Shown here: positions 6,950 through 16,075 of the stretch, in pieces
Layout of the letters: each line of letters opens with the position of its first letter
Numbering within the stretch: position 1 is the first letter of the stretch
NCBI GenBank assembly: GCA_036493735.1
Contig: DASXPH010000093.1
Span: 1-64,000 of the forward strand
Source: AG2 sp036493735
GTDB taxonomy: Bacteria; Gemmatimonadota; Gemmatimonadetes; Gemmatimonadales; Gemmatimonadaceae
DNA length: 64,000 nucleotides
Reading direction: 5' to 3'
Translations under genes and position numbers: made by a program
The notes under the pieces: generated by a model
Database searches by the model: none
The model's input: the letters and a program-made list of their open reading frames with translations, nothing else
What the model was told of the DNA's origin: nothing

Positions 6950-8575
6950 TCAATGCATTTCCCCAGCGGCCGCCCTCCCCTTGGGCTTGCGGATTACTAG
7001 AATCGCTGGCGCAGTGAGGATGAAGCTCTTGAGGATGAGCATCCAGGTATCGTTGTAGCTCAGCATCAGCGCCTGGGCAGTCAGCGCCTGGTCGATCGAG
7101 GCATACGCCGCGGCCTGGGCTTTCACATACGCGTAACCCAACCCGATAAAATGCTGGAGCGCGCCCTGAAAGCGCTCGATGAACGCGGGATTGGAGGCGT
7201 AGACGTTGGCCACGAGATCGGCGCGGTGCAGTGCCGTCCGGCTCTCGAGATACGTCCCGATGAGCGCGATGCCGAAGGAGCCGCCGAGCTGGCGCGCCAG
7301 GTTGATCAACCCCGAGGCCTCCTGCGCCTCGCTCGGCTTGAGGTTCGCGTACGCGACGTTGTTGATCGGTGTGAAGAGGAAGCCGAGCGCGACGCCGCGG
7401 ATGATCAACGGGTAGCGTGCGTCCGCCTCGCCCGCGGCAGTCGTTAGGTGGCCGAGCTTCCACATCGAGTAAATGAAGATCGCGATGCCGATATAGATGA
7501 GGATTCGCGCGTCGACGAGGGGCTTGGCGCCGTTCAGCAGGCGGCCGCAGACGATCGCGGTGCACGCGGTCGCGATGCCGCCGGGCATCAACGTCAGCCC
7601 TGTCTCGGTCGGCGTGAAATGCAGGAGGTTCTGCGTGAACAGCGGAAACAGGAACACGCCGCCGTAGAGACCGAAGCCGAGCGTGATGAACAGGAAGATC
7701 GAGCCGGCGAGATCGCGGTTCTTGAGGATCCTGAAGTTGACGATGGGGTGCTCGTTATGCTTCGAGAGCTCCCACCAGACCATCGCCACCAATGACACCG
7801 CGGCAACGATGCTCAATCGAATGATCAGCGCGTCGTTGAACCAATCCTTCTCGCGTCCCTCCTCGAGGACGTATTGCAAACACGCGAGGCCAACCATCAG
7901 CAATCCGATGCCAAGCCAGTCGACGGGTCCGCTTCGCCGCTTAGCGTTAGGCGGATCGTGGAGGAAGGTCGTGACGAGAAAGAACGCCACGATGCCGATC
8001 GGCACGTTGATGAAGAAGCACCAGCCCCAGTGATAATTGTCGGTGATCCACCCACCGAGTGTCGGGCCAAGTGTGGGCGCGACGATGATGCCCATGATGA
8101 AGATGGCCTGCACCAACCCCTGCTGCTCGCGCGGGAAGATCTGACGCAAGGTGGCCTGCGCTGTCGATAGCAGGGCCGCGCCGCCCGCGCCCTGCAACAC
8201 GCGCCATACGATCAGCTCGCCCAGGCTGTTCGAGGTGCCGCAGAGAAAGGAGGCGACGACGAACAGGACGATCGAGAAGCCGAGGTAATTCTTGCGCCCG
8301 AAGGTGGCCGTGAAGAACGCCGTCATCGGCAGCACGACGACGTTCGAGAGGATGTAACCGGTGCTCACCCACGCGATCTCTTGAATGGTCGCGCCCAGGT
8401 TTCCCGCCATCTGCGGCAGCGCCACGTTGATAATCGTGGTGTCCAGCACCTCCATGATCGCCGCGGTGATGAGCCCGAGCAGGATGAGCCACCGGTACTC
8501 CGAGACATCCGCCTCTTCGGTGGATCGCGCACGGGGCGCGGCGACGGCGGATTCGCGAGCGGCGTCTGTGGACAC
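6950..8575 (-). CDS. DHA2-family (EmrB/QacA) multidrug MFS transporter
   Basis: A drug:proton antiporter of the 14-helix DHA2 branch of the major facilitator superfamily, in the inner membrane. The signature motif DTTIINVALPQMAG lies in the first helix; WVSTGYILSNVVVLPMTAF, FGRKNYL and WRVLQGAGGAAL follow, with the motif C region LGPTLGGWITDNYHWGWCFFINVP. The reading frame is open to an ATG at 8668, but the extra 31 residues are encoded by repeat-like sequence (AQRPTLSAQRT), so I prefer the GTG at 8575 (STDAARES). Neither start has a convincing ribosome site. No MFP (EmrA) partner is adjacent. It diverges from the Asp-box gene and ends at the edge of an iteron element. Confidence 0.88.
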   Translation of the reverse strand: MSTDAARESAVAAPRARSTEEADVSEYRWLILLGLITAAIMEVLDTTIINVALPQMAGNLGATIQEIAWVSTGYILSNVVVLPMTAFFTATFGRKNYLGFSIVLFVVASFLCGTSNSLGELIVWRVLQGAGGAALLSTAQATLRQIFPREQQGLVQAIFIMGIIVAPTLGPTLGGWITDNYHWGWCFFINVPIGIVAFFLVTTFLHDPPNAKRRSGPVDWLGIGLLMVGLACLQYVLEEGREKDWFNDALIIRLSIVAAVSLVAMVWWELSKHNEHPIVNFRILKNRDLAGSIFLFITLGFGLYGGVFLFPLFTQNLLHFTPTETGLTLMPGGIATACTAIVCGRLLNGAKPLVDARILIYIGIAIFIYSMWKLGHLTTAAGEADARYPLIIRGVALGFLFTPINNVAYANLKPSEAQEASGLINLARQLGGSFGIALIGTYLESRTALHRADLVANVYASNPAFIERFQGALQHFIGLGYAYVKAQAAAYASIDQALTAQALMLSYNDTWMLILKSFILTAPAILVIRKPKGRAAAGEMH

Positions 8576-8578
8576 GGT

Positions 8579-8609
8579 GCGTTGAGCGCTGAGTGTTGGG
8601 CGTTGTGCC
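8579..8609. repeat. short iterated element upstream of the MFS start
   Basis: Degenerate tandem words (GAGCGCTGAGTGTTGGGCG on the plus strand) lie directly upstream of the preferred transporter start. On the coding strand they are C-rich, matching the polarity of the other elements found directly before start codons. Confidence 0.45.
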
Positions 8610-8700
8610 AGCAAGCTACTACGGGCAAGAACCCGGCGCGGGTGGCCGACGCGCGATGCGTGTGCCATGATCAGGCCACCACCTCACTCGAGAAGCAATC

Positions 8701-11700
8701 ATGCGTCACGCAGTCCTCGTCGTTCTGTTCGCTACGTTCGGTGTCTCGGCGCGCGCACAGAATCAGCGCGGCGCGCAAGCTCCCGTTGTTCCCGCCATTC
8801 AGCCGCGTGTCGACGTGGCCGTCTGGCCCGGCGCGACGAGCTGGCGACACATCGGTCCTGCCTCCTTCGGCGGCCGCATCGATGACATCGAGGCGGTTGC
8901 GGATGATCCGCGCATCATTTTCGTCGGCACGGCGTCGGGCGGGATCTTTCGGAGTCGAAACAATGGCGTGACATGGGAGTCCGTCTTCGATGGCTACGGC
9001 ACGGCGCTGTCGATCGGGGACATCGCCATCGCGCCGAGCGATCCAAACATCATCTGGGCCGGCACGGGCGAGGCGAATAGTCGGCAGAGCTCGACCTGGG
9101 GAGACGGCGTGTATCGCTCCCTCGATGGAGGCACGACCTGGCAGCACATGGGTCTGCGCGAGACGCAGACGATCGGTCGCATCGTCATCGACCCGCGAGA
9201 TCCGAACATCGTCTTCGTGGCGGCGGTCGGCCACCTCTGGGGGCCTAACGAACAGCGTGGCCTGTATCGCACCAGAGACGGCGGTAAGACGTGGCAGAAG
9301 GTTCTCGGCGTCGACGAGAACACGGGTGTGGTGGACGTGGCGATGGACCGCGATGGGCGCACGCTGTTCGCCGCGACGTATCAGCGCCGGCGACGAGCCT
9401 TTGGGTTCGCCGGCGGCGGGCCGGGCAGCGCGCTCTGGCGCTCGCTCGACGGTGGCGACAGCTGGGAGCGCCTAACGAATGGGTTGCCAGGCGGCAACAC
9501 CGGCCGCATCGGCATCGACATCTCGAAGAGCGATCCGAACGTCGTTTTCGCGGTGATCGAGAACAAGAACGGCGGCGTCTTTCGGTCGATGGATCGTGGC
9601 ACGACGTGGACACGGCAGAACCCGGTCGATCCACGGCCGAGCTACTACAGCCAGATCCGCGTGGACCCGCAGCATCCCGACCACGTGTGGCTCCTGGGCA
9701 CGCCGCTCTTCGTATCGAACGACGGTGGCAAGAACTTCAGGAGTGATTCGACCTACGAGCGCATTCACGTCGATCACCACGCGCTCTGGATCGATCCGCG
9801 CCGCCCGGATCACATGATGCTCGGCAACGACGGCGGGTTGTACTTCACGTACGATGGGGCGCGGCATTGGGATTTCGTGGACAATCTGCCGATCGGCCAG
9901 TTCTACGACATCGCGATCGACTCCCGCGAGCCGTACTGGATTTACGGCGGTGCGCAGGACAACGGCACGTGGGGCGTGCCCAGCCGGACGTACGCGAAGG
10001 TCGGAATAACGAACAGCGACGTCGTGAACATCGCCTATGGCGACGGGTTTCAGGCGGCCGTCGACCCGCGCGATCCGCGCGTGATCTACGCCAACTCGCA
10101 GAGCGGCCGGGCGTATGTCGTCGACCTGGAGACGCGCGAGGAGAGGGGAATCACACCCGTGTCGTCGGACCGAAAGGAGAAGTACCGCTTCAACTGGAAC
10201 ACGGCGATCCTGTTGTCGCCTAACGATCCAAACACGTACTATTTCGGCGGCAACAAGCTGTTCCGGTCCTACGATCGCGGCTCCACTTGGAAAGAGATCA
10301 GTCCGGATCTGACAAAGAACCAGGAATGGAAGAAGCTCCCGTTAGGCGCCGGCGTGCCGCCGCGCGATGCGGACATGCCGTCGCGCGACGACGGCGTTAG
10401 CGACTACGGGACGATCACGACGATCAGCGAGTCGCCAAAGGCGGCTGGCACCCTCTACGTCGGCACGGACGACGGCAATGTGCAGACGACGACCGATGGC
10501 GGCGCGCACTGGACCGACCTGACCTCGCGATTCCGACTGCCTGGCGCGCGCTGGGTGAGCAAGGTACTCGCGTCGCGCTATCAGCCTCGGACGACGTTCG
10601 TGGCATTCGATGGACACAACGACGACGACATGAAGCCCTACCTCTTCAAGAGCATGGACGGTGGCGCGACGTGGGCATCGATCGCCGGTGATCTTCCCGA
10701 CGGCATCGTGGTGAAGACCCTCGAGGAGGATCCGAAGAATCCCAATCTGCTCTTTGCCGGCACGGAGTTCGGCCTCTACTGGACGCACGATGGCGGGCGG
10801 CACTGGACGATTGCGAGTGGCAACATGCCGCGCGTGATCGTGGACCGGATCATCGTCAACGACCGCAACAACGATCTCGTCCTCGGGACGCATGGCCGCA
10901 GCATCATCGTTCTCGACGATATCGCGCCACTCGAGGCGGGCGATCCGTCGTCGTTCAGCGAGGACGTCCAGCTCTTTCCGATTCGGCCGGCGACGGAGAT
11001 CTATGAATGGCGCATGCTCCCGTTCCCCGGCTCCGCCAAGTTCGCGGCGCCCAATCCGCCCACTGGCGCTCTTGTTTCGTATATGCTAAAGGAGACGGCT
11101 CCGGTGATGATGGCAGGTTTGCCGATGCCGTCGGTTCGGGGTCCTCGCACGAGCGGCGACAGCGCGCCTCGACCTGACAGCGCCCACGTCGTGAAGATTC
11201 AGCTCTTCTCCGCCGACGGCGCGCTGGTGCAGGAGATGACGGGGCCCGGTGGAAAGGGAATGCATCGCGTCGTCTGGGATCTGCGGCATCAGTTCAAGGT
11301 GCCGCCTCCGCCCGACGAGGAAGGCTGGTTCGGGACGCTCCGTGCGCCGTACGTTCTTCCCGGCGAGTACACCGTCAAGCTCATCGCGAATGGGCGGGAG
11401 GTGACGCAGAAGGTGCAGGTACGCAGCGATCCACGTGTCAACGCGAGCCCCGAAGCCCTGCGGGCACGGATCGATGCCGGCATGAAGATCGGTGAGTTGA
11501 ATCGTGCGTTCACGGATGGGGTGAAGCTGTTCGAGCGCACGGACGTGGAAGCCAGGCAGTTGCGCGCGGCGCTGAAGGACGCGAAGAGCTCGGCCGCCGT
11601 CGCGGCGGCGGACAGCGCGCTTCGCGACGTGACCTCGCGTCTGGATTCCCTTCGGCCGCGTTTTCGCGCTCAAGGATTCGGCAGTCCAATCGGCCGCGCT

Positions 11701-11895
11701 TTCGATCTGCTCGGGGCGATCGAAGCCTCGTCCGGCGCGCCTACGGAAGCACAGCAGCGACTACTCGATCACCTAACGACGGGACTCCGCGAGAACATCG
11801 AGCAACTGAACGATCTGGCGTCGAAGCGAATGGTGGATGTGCGCGCGAAGGTGGGGTCGACGTTGTCCGTCGACACCGTGAAGCTCCCGGATTGA
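8701..11895 (+). CDS. secreted Asp-box (BNR/VPS10-like) beta-propeller protein
   Basis: A 1064-residue exported protein with a signal peptide (about 1-20). Residues 40-750 contain about eleven Asp-box repeats of the S-x-D-x-G-x-T-W type, for example SLDGGTTW, TRDGGKTW, SLDGGDSW, SMDRGTTW, SYDRGSTW, TTDGGAHW, SMDGGATW and THDGGRHW. This is the signature of sortilin/BNR-like propellers, probably two stacked ones. A beta-rich region follows (770-920, including GMHRVVWDLRHQF and LPGEYTVKLIANG), then a helical C terminus. Such proteins are often annotated as glycosyl hydrolases, but no sialidase active site is evident, so a binding or scaffold role is as likely. No ribosome site is obvious. It diverges from the MFS gene. 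Confidence 0.88.
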   Translation: MRHAVLVVLFATFGVSARAQNQRGAQAPVVPAIQPRVDVAVWPGATSWRHIGPASFGGRIDDIEAVADDPRIIFVGTASGGIFRSRNNGVTWESVFDGYGTALSIGDIAIAPSDPNIIWAGTGEANSRQSSTWGDGVYRSLDGGTTWQHMGLRETQTIGRIVIDPRDPNIVFVAAVGHLWGPNEQRGLYRTRDGGKTWQKVLGVDENTGVVDVAMDRDGRTLFAATYQRRRRAFGFAGGGPGSALWRSLDGGDSWERLTNGLPGGNTGRIGIDISKSDPNVVFAVIENKNGGVFRSMDRGTTWTRQNPVDPRPSYYSQIRVDPQHPDHVWLLGTPLFVSNDGGKNFRSDSTYERIHVDHHALWIDPRRPDHMMLGNDGGLYFTYDGARHWDFVDNLPIGQFYDIAIDSREPYWIYGGAQDNGTWGVPSRTYAKVGITNSDVVNIAYGDGFQAAVDPRDPRVIYANSQSGRAYVVDLETREERGITPVSSDRKEKYRFNWNTAILLSPNDPNTYYFGGNKLFRSYDRGSTWKEISPDLTKNQEWKKLPLGAGVPPRDADMPSRDDGVSDYGTITTISESPKAAGTLYVGTDDGNVQTTTDGGAHWTDLTSRFRLPGARWVSKVLASRYQPRTTFVAFDGHNDDDMKPYLFKSMDGGATWASIAGDLPDGIVVKTLEEDPKNPNLLFAGTEFGLYWTHDGGRHWTIASGNMPRVIVDRIIVNDRNNDLVLGTHGRSIIVLDDIAPLEAGDPSSFSEDVQLFPIRPATEIYEWRMLPFPGSAKFAAPNPPTGALVSYMLKETAPVMMAGLPMPSVRGPRTSGDSAPRPDSAHVVKIQLFSADGALVQEMTGPGGKGMHRVVWDLRHQFKVPPPPDEEGWFGTLRAPYVLPGEYTVKLIANGREVTQKVQVRSDPRVNASPEALRARIDAGMKIGELNRAFTDGVKLFERTDVEARQLRAALKDAKSSAAVAAADSALRDVTSRLDSLRPRFRAQGFGSPIGRAFDLLGAIEASSGAPTEAQQRLLDHLTTGLRENIEQLNDLASKRMVDVRAKVGSTLSVDTVKLPD

Positions 11896-11936
11896 GGGAC
11901 GGGAGCGCCCGAGTTCAGGGTCTCCTGTCCCGTCCC
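11896..11936. terminator. inverted repeat between convergent genes
   Basis: GGGACGGGA (11896-11904) pairs with TCCCGTCCC (11928-11936) across a 23-nt loop. The second arm lies inside the last codons of the convergent gene. It is probably a weak bidirectional terminator. Confidence 0.4.
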
Positions 11937-12442
11937 ACCGCCAGGGCAGCGTTCGTTCGGGCCTCCTTGATCATCTGCAAGGCCCGCTGGAGTTGAGCTC
12001 CATTCAAGACTTCGTACGCATCGTCCTCGGAGCTGTGCAGGTTCGTGCGCAGGGAGTCGAGCGTGCGGTCGAGGGCGGGATTCGGCGGGTCGGGGAGATC
12101 GCCACGCGAGTGCGGCACCTCGTGCTCGTGGTTGAGCCGCTCGAGATACTCCAGCTGCCGCATCAACGGCGTGTTCAGCGAATCCAGCCGCCGCTTGATC
12201 ACGGCGACGCGACTCAGCTGGTCGCTCGTGAGCGACAGATCCCTGGCGTGGGCGATGATGATGTTCACGCCATTGGCGAGTCGCAGCTCGAGTTCGGGGC
12301 CAATCTGTTTCATCGCCGGGTCGTCGCTGGTCGGCGATCGGCCGATGCCCATGCTACTGCCCCGGCCGGGCAACTGTGCGCCGGCGCCAGCGCTACCCGC
12401 CAGAAGCAGCACGGCCACGCAGGCAAAACGAATGCGGGTCAT
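11915..12442 (-). CDS. periplasmic Spy/CpxP-like helical protein
   Basis: A protein of about 175 residues with a signal peptide (MTRIRFACVAVLLLAGSAGAGAQ). The mature part is almost entirely helical and carries two LTxxQ-like motifs (DLSLTSDQLSRVAVIKRRLD and LNGAQLQRALQMIKEAR), as in Spy, CpxP and related periplasmic chaperone or metal-resistance proteins. It is probably soluble in the periplasm and binds unfolded proteins or metals, but this is inference from fold type. The open frame extends to 12583 through the PadR operator region, so an internal Met near 12442 is preferred. It is divergent from the PadR-ADOP operon and may share its operator. Confidence 0.65.
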   Translation of the reverse strand: MTRIRFACVAVLLLAGSAGAGAQLPGRGSSMGIGRSPTSDDPAMKQIGPELELRLANGVNIIIAHARDLSLTSDQLSRVAVIKRRLDSLNTPLMRQLEYLERLNHEHEVPHSRGDLPDPPNPALDRTLDSLRTNLHSSEDDAYEVLNGAQLQRALQMIKEARTNAALAVGRDRRP

Positions 12443-12520
12443 GCCATGAAACTTACTCGGCGCGCACGGCGATGACTGGGAAACTCGCTTACGAGAATTT
12501 TTCTTGACGGGCCCTGTGGC

Positions 12521-12559
12521 TGTAGACATCATACACCCATTGGCTGTAGTCATCCTACA
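12521..12559. promoter_or_regulatory. tandem TGTA-N7-TACA operators
   Basis: Two 15-bp dyads, TGTAGACATCATACA (12521-12535) and TGTAGTCATCCTACA (12545-12559), lie 24 bases apart and end 17 bases before the padR start. Dyads of TGTA/TACA halves are typical of PadR-family targets, so autoregulation of the padR-permease operon, and perhaps the divergent gene, is likely. Confidence 0.65.
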
Positions 12560-12576
12560 CCCACAGCCCGCGTCGA

Positions 12577-12924
12577 ATGCCACTCTCTCGCATCGAGCTT
12601 CTTCAGGGCACGCTCGACATGATCGTGCTGCAAAGTCTCCGCTGGGGGCCGAATCACGGGTATGGGCTCGTCCAGCTCATTCGCACCAACTCCCGTGGGG
12701 TCCTGCAAGTCGACACGGGCTCGCTCTATCCGGCCCTCCATCGGTTGGAACGCGAACAATCCATCGCCGCCTCGTGGGAGTTGTCGGAGAATCGACAGCG
12801 TGTTCGCGTCTATCGCTTGACGCCGGCGGGGCGGAAGCGACTCGCCGCGGAGCGGTCGAGGTGGGAGCAACTGTCGGAAGCAATCGCGGGAATCTTCACG
12901 CCGCCCACGCAGGAGGAGACATGA
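12577..12924 (+). CDS. PadR-family transcriptional regulator
   Basis: A 115-residue winged-helix repressor. The family signature is LLQGTLDMIVLQSLRWGPNHGYGLVQLI at residues 8-35 and TGSLYPALHRLEREQSI near 48-64, followed by the wing WELSENRQRVRVYRLTPAGRKRL and a short C-terminal dimerisation helix. In this genome type PadR genes commonly precede ADOP permeases, as here. The stop codon overlaps the permease start (ATGA), so the two are translationally coupled. Two dyad operators lie directly upstream, which suggests it represses its own operon until an unknown ligand or envelope signal is sensed. Confidence 0.92.
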   Translation: MPLSRIELLQGTLDMIVLQSLRWGPNHGYGLVQLIRTNSRGVLQVDTGSLYPALHRLEREQSIAASWELSENRQRVRVYRLTPAGRKRLAAERSRWEQLSEAIAGIFTPPTQEET

Positions 12925-15599
12925 GTCCCTGGCGAAGTCATACGCGCCGCAGCGAAGAGTTGGACGAGGAGATCCGGAGCCATCTCGAGATGGCTATTCG
13001 CGACCGTATCTCGCGCGGTGAATCGCCGGAGGAAGCGGAGCGCGCGGTGCGTCGCGAGTTCGGCAACGTGACGACGGTGCGCGAGGTGACGGGCGACATG
13101 TGGTCGGGGCAGAGCGCCGAGCGGATCGTGCAGGACCTTCGCTGGGCCATCCGCAGCGTCATACGCGCGCCCGGGTTCGCGATCGTGGCCATCCTCACGC
13201 TCGCGTTAGGCATCGGCGCGAACACGGCGATCTTCAGCGTTCTGAATGGCGTCCTCCTCGAGCCGCTGCCATTCCCCAACTCGCACCAGCTGGTGTTCAT
13301 CACGAGCCAGTTCACGAAGCTCGGCCTCGATCATTTTCCTGTCGACGCCGCCGAGTTCCTGGAGTTTCGCGAGCGGAACAAGTCGTTCCAGCACGTCGGC
13401 GCGTACTTTGTGGGCGCGGTGAACATCGGTGGCGATGGAGAGCCGCCGGCGCGGGTGACCTCGGCAATTGCCAGCGCGAGCATCTTTCCCACACTTGGCG
13501 TGACACCGCGGCTGGGCCGGACCTTCACCGATGAAGAGACTCTGCCGAACGCGGCGCCGGTCGCGATTCTCTCGTCGGAGATCTGGGAAAGCGCCTTCGG
13601 CCGTCGACCTGATATCGTGGGCCGACAGATCGACATCGAAGGCCAGAAGATGACCGTTGTCGGGGTCATGCCGCCGGGCTTCGACATCCATGACCAGAAG
13701 GTGAAGATCTGGCTGCCATTGACTCTCGATCCGGCGCAACGAGATAAGTATCGCGGCGGCCACTTTCTGCTGATGGTGGCACGGCTCGCGCCTAACGTGA
13801 CGCTGGCGAGGGCGCGCAACGAGCTCCAGACGCTGCTCGCCCAGTGGCCCGCGCTGGATGGCGCCGACACAACGGCGGCGCCCGGCACGCCGGCCAAAGT
13901 TCATACACCAACCACTACCACGCACCGGTTACGCTACGACGATCTGCAAGCGGACATGGTCGGGAGCATCGGTACGGCGCTCGTGGTCTTGCAGGCGGCG
14001 GTCGCCCTCGTCCTGCTCATCGCCTGCGCCAACATGGCGAATCTGCTGCTGATGCGTGCCGAGACGCGCCACAAGGAGCTTGCGGTGCGCGCCGCGTTAG
14101 GCGCTGGACGGGGTCGGCTCATGCGCCAGTTCATGGCGGAGAGCCTCGTGCTCTCGTTTGCCGGCGCGATCGCCGGACTCGCGCTCGCGTATTGGGGTGT
14201 GCATGCCCTGGTCGCGGCGAACGCGGGCAGCATCCCCCGCGCGGCGTCGGTCGCGCTCGATGGCCGCGTCCTGCTCTTCACGCTCGCACTCGCAATCGTC
14301 ACTGGCGGGCTGTTTGGGCTCGCGCCCCTGCTGCACCTGAGCAGCGCGAGCATCGGCCTCACCCTGCGCGATGCCGGTAGTCGCACGACGGCGGGGGCGT
14401 CCCGCAACCGCGTTCGCCGTGGCCTGGTCGTAGCCGAAACGGCGTTTGCCGTGATGCTCGTCGTCGGGGCCGGGTTGCTCCTTCGTAGCTTCTGGAATCT
14501 GATGCGCGTCGATGCCGGTTTCGATCGGACGACGCTCGCGACGTTCAACGTCGTCCTGCCGAGCGCGACCTACAAGGACTCGACTCGCCGCGTGATGTTC
14601 TTCGATAACCTGACGAGCCAACTCGCGGCCGTCCCGGGAGTGCAGGCAACCGCGGCGATGAGTGGTCTGCCGCCCCTCCGCCAGATCAACGCGAACGACA
14701 CGAACATCGAAGGCTATGTGCCCTCGCCGAATGCCCCGCCGCAGAACATCGACTACTACCAGTATGTGACGTCGAACTATGTAGCGACCATGGGGATTCC
14801 GGTCGTCGCTGGACGTTCGTTCGGCCCCGGGGACGACGCGCAGTCACCGCCAGTAGTGATGATCAACCAGACGATGGCGAAGCTGTTTTACGGCAATACC
14901 AACCCGATCGGGCGGCGTGTACAACCTGGCGGGTCCAAGGTGTGGTTCACGATCGTCGGTGTGCTGAAAGACGTGAAGCAGGGCGGAGTCGACTCGAAGA
15001 CGGGAACCGAGCTCTATCTCCATTTTGCGCAGGCACCGGCTACACAGGGCTTCGGGCTGCGCAACATGCACGTCGTCGTCCGGTCCAAGCTGCCGCCGGC
15101 AACACTTGCCGCGACGGTCCACCGTCTCGTCGCCAGCCTCGACCCGACCCTTCCGGTCGTGAGCTTCCGGACGATGGACGAAGTCTTCTCCGATGCCGTG
15201 AGTCGGCCGCGATTCCTCGCGCAATTGTTGGGCATCTTCGCCATCGTCGCGCTCGCACTCGCCGCCATCGGCACATACGGCGTGCTCGCGTACTCCGTCA
15301 CCGTGCGTCGTCGTGAGCTCGGCATCCGCATGGCCCTCGGCTCGAGCGAAAGCGGACTGCTGTCACTCGTCCTCCGGCAGGGAATGGCGCTGGCGGCTAT
15401 CGGAGTCGTCGTCGGCCTCCTCGGCGCGCTCGCCGTGACCCGGTTAGCGTCGTCGCTCCTTTTCGGAGTCAAGCCCACGGACCCATTCACGTTCTTGGGG
15501 GTCGCCGGCTTCATGCTGCTCGTTGCGCTGGTCGCCTGCCTCGTGCCGGCCCGAAGGGCGACTCGCGTCGATCCGCTCGTTGCTTTGCGGGCCGAATGA
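12921..15599 (+). CDS. ADOP-type MacB/FtsX permease (with PadR partner)
   Basis: An 892-residue inner-membrane ABC permease of the duplicated orphan (ADOP) type: two MacB periplasmic-core plus FtsX halves in one chain and no ATPase encoded nearby. A short helical N-terminal domain (SEELDEEIRSHLEM to AVRREFGN) precedes the first membrane helix (FAIVAILTLALGIGANTAI). The first FtsX block is near ALVVLQAAVALVLLIACANMANLLL, and the last is near LLGIFAIVALALAAIGTYGVLAYSV and continues to the CLVPARRATRVDPLVALRAE end typical of the family. The start at 12921 has AGGAGGAG upstream and overlaps the padR stop. MacB-like permeases move substrates across the outer membrane or transduce force; the substrate here is unknown. 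A terminator follows. Confidence 0.92.
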   Translation: MSPWRSHTRRSEELDEEIRSHLEMAIRDRISRGESPEEAERAVRREFGNVTTVREVTGDMWSGQSAERIVQDLRWAIRSVIRAPGFAIVAILTLALGIGANTAIFSVLNGVLLEPLPFPNSHQLVFITSQFTKLGLDHFPVDAAEFLEFRERNKSFQHVGAYFVGAVNIGGDGEPPARVTSAIASASIFPTLGVTPRLGRTFTDEETLPNAAPVAILSSEIWESAFGRRPDIVGRQIDIEGQKMTVVGVMPPGFDIHDQKVKIWLPLTLDPAQRDKYRGGHFLLMVARLAPNVTLARARNELQTLLAQWPALDGADTTAAPGTPAKVHTPTTTTHRLRYDDLQADMVGSIGTALVVLQAAVALVLLIACANMANLLLMRAETRHKELAVRAALGAGRGRLMRQFMAESLVLSFAGAIAGLALAYWGVHALVAANAGSIPRAASVALDGRVLLFTLALAIVTGGLFGLAPLLHLSSASIGLTLRDAGSRTTAGASRNRVRRGLVVAETAFAVMLVVGAGLLLRSFWNLMRVDAGFDRTTLATFNVVLPSATYKDSTRRVMFFDNLTSQLAAVPGVQATAAMSGLPPLRQINANDTNIEGYVPSPNAPPQNIDYYQYVTSNYVATMGIPVVAGRSFGPGDDAQSPPVVMINQTMAKLFYGNTNPIGRRVQPGGSKVWFTIVGVLKDVKQGGVDSKTGTELYLHFAQAPATQGFGLRNMHVVVRSKLPPATLAATVHRLVASLDPTLPVVSFRTMDEVFSDAVSRPRFLAQLLGIFAIVALALAAIGTYGVLAYSVTVRRRELGIRMALGSSESGLLSLVLRQGMALAAIGVVVGLLGALAVTRLASSLLFGVKPTDPFTFLGVAGFMLLVALVACLVPARRATRVDPLVALRAE

Positions 15600-15604
15600 C
15601 GCAA

Positions 15605-15634
15605 AACGGGACCGCGGTGCGACGCGGTCCCGTT
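15605..15634. terminator. bidirectional Rho-independent terminator
   Basis: A 12-bp perfect stem (15605-15616 with 15623-15634) and 6-nt loop lie between convergent genes. On the minus strand it is followed by TTTTGC. Confidence 0.75.
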
Positions 15635-15660
15635 CTCGGATTTGCTTCCGACGTCCCGAT

Positions 15661-15921
15661 CTACCAGTCCCACTGCTGGAAGGGCGAGAACGGCTTCGGC
15701 GCATACTGCCAACCGCGCGAGCTCGACTGAATCATGGTGGTGATCTGCCGCGACGCATGGGCGTTGTGCTGCCCGTAGAGCACCCGCGATTCGGCGTCGT
15801 AGCCCAGCTCGCGCCCGTTCTCACGCGCGCGTAACGGAACGTGGAAGCAGCCGCCGAGCGAGGCCGCGGCTGCGGCGGCGATGAGAATCTTTGCAATTCC
15901 TCCTGCTCGACGATGACGCAT
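15661..15921 (-). CDS. small lipoprotein
   Basis: An 86-residue protein starting at the ATG at 15921, which has a strong GGAGG site. The signal sequence MRHRRAGGIAKILIAAAAAA ends in the lipobox SLGGC, so it should be lipidated and envelope-anchored. The short mature part (about 62 residues) has no recognisable domain; it contains GRELGYDAESRVLYGQ and ends WQQ-like in aromatic residues (QQWDW). Function unknown. Confidence 0.65.
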   Translation of the reverse strand: MRHRRAGGIAKILIAAAAAASLGGCFHVPLRARENGRELGYDAESRVLYGQHNAHASRQITTMIQSSSRGWQYAPKPFSPFQQWDW

Positions 15922-16062
15922 CCCAACCTCCGCGTAGGAATTTGTATACAAGGTCACGCCGCATGAGCTGTTCCGCAAGACGTCTCGCGACCCTTTAGCC
16001 TAGACACGCTTCCACCCCTCTCACCCCTACGCCAATACACGACCCAACTGGGCGTCGTGCGC

Positions 16063-16075
16063 TATTTTGTGCACG
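16063..16075 (+). promoter_or_regulatory. possible leaderless promoter of argJ
   Basis: TATTTT at 16064-16069 ends seven bases before the argJ ATG (16076), so a transcript could start at the ATG itself; no ribosome site is present. No good -35 box is visible, so this is tentative. Confidence 0.3.

Noticed and set aside
8576..8668. N-terminal extension of the MFS transporter
   Set aside because: The extra residues are encoded by repeat-like sequence; the transporter fold begins later. Not certain.
12504..12920. N-terminal extension of the first ADOP permease
   Set aside because: It overlaps padR in another frame; the ATG at 12921 has a strong ribosome site and the family N terminus.
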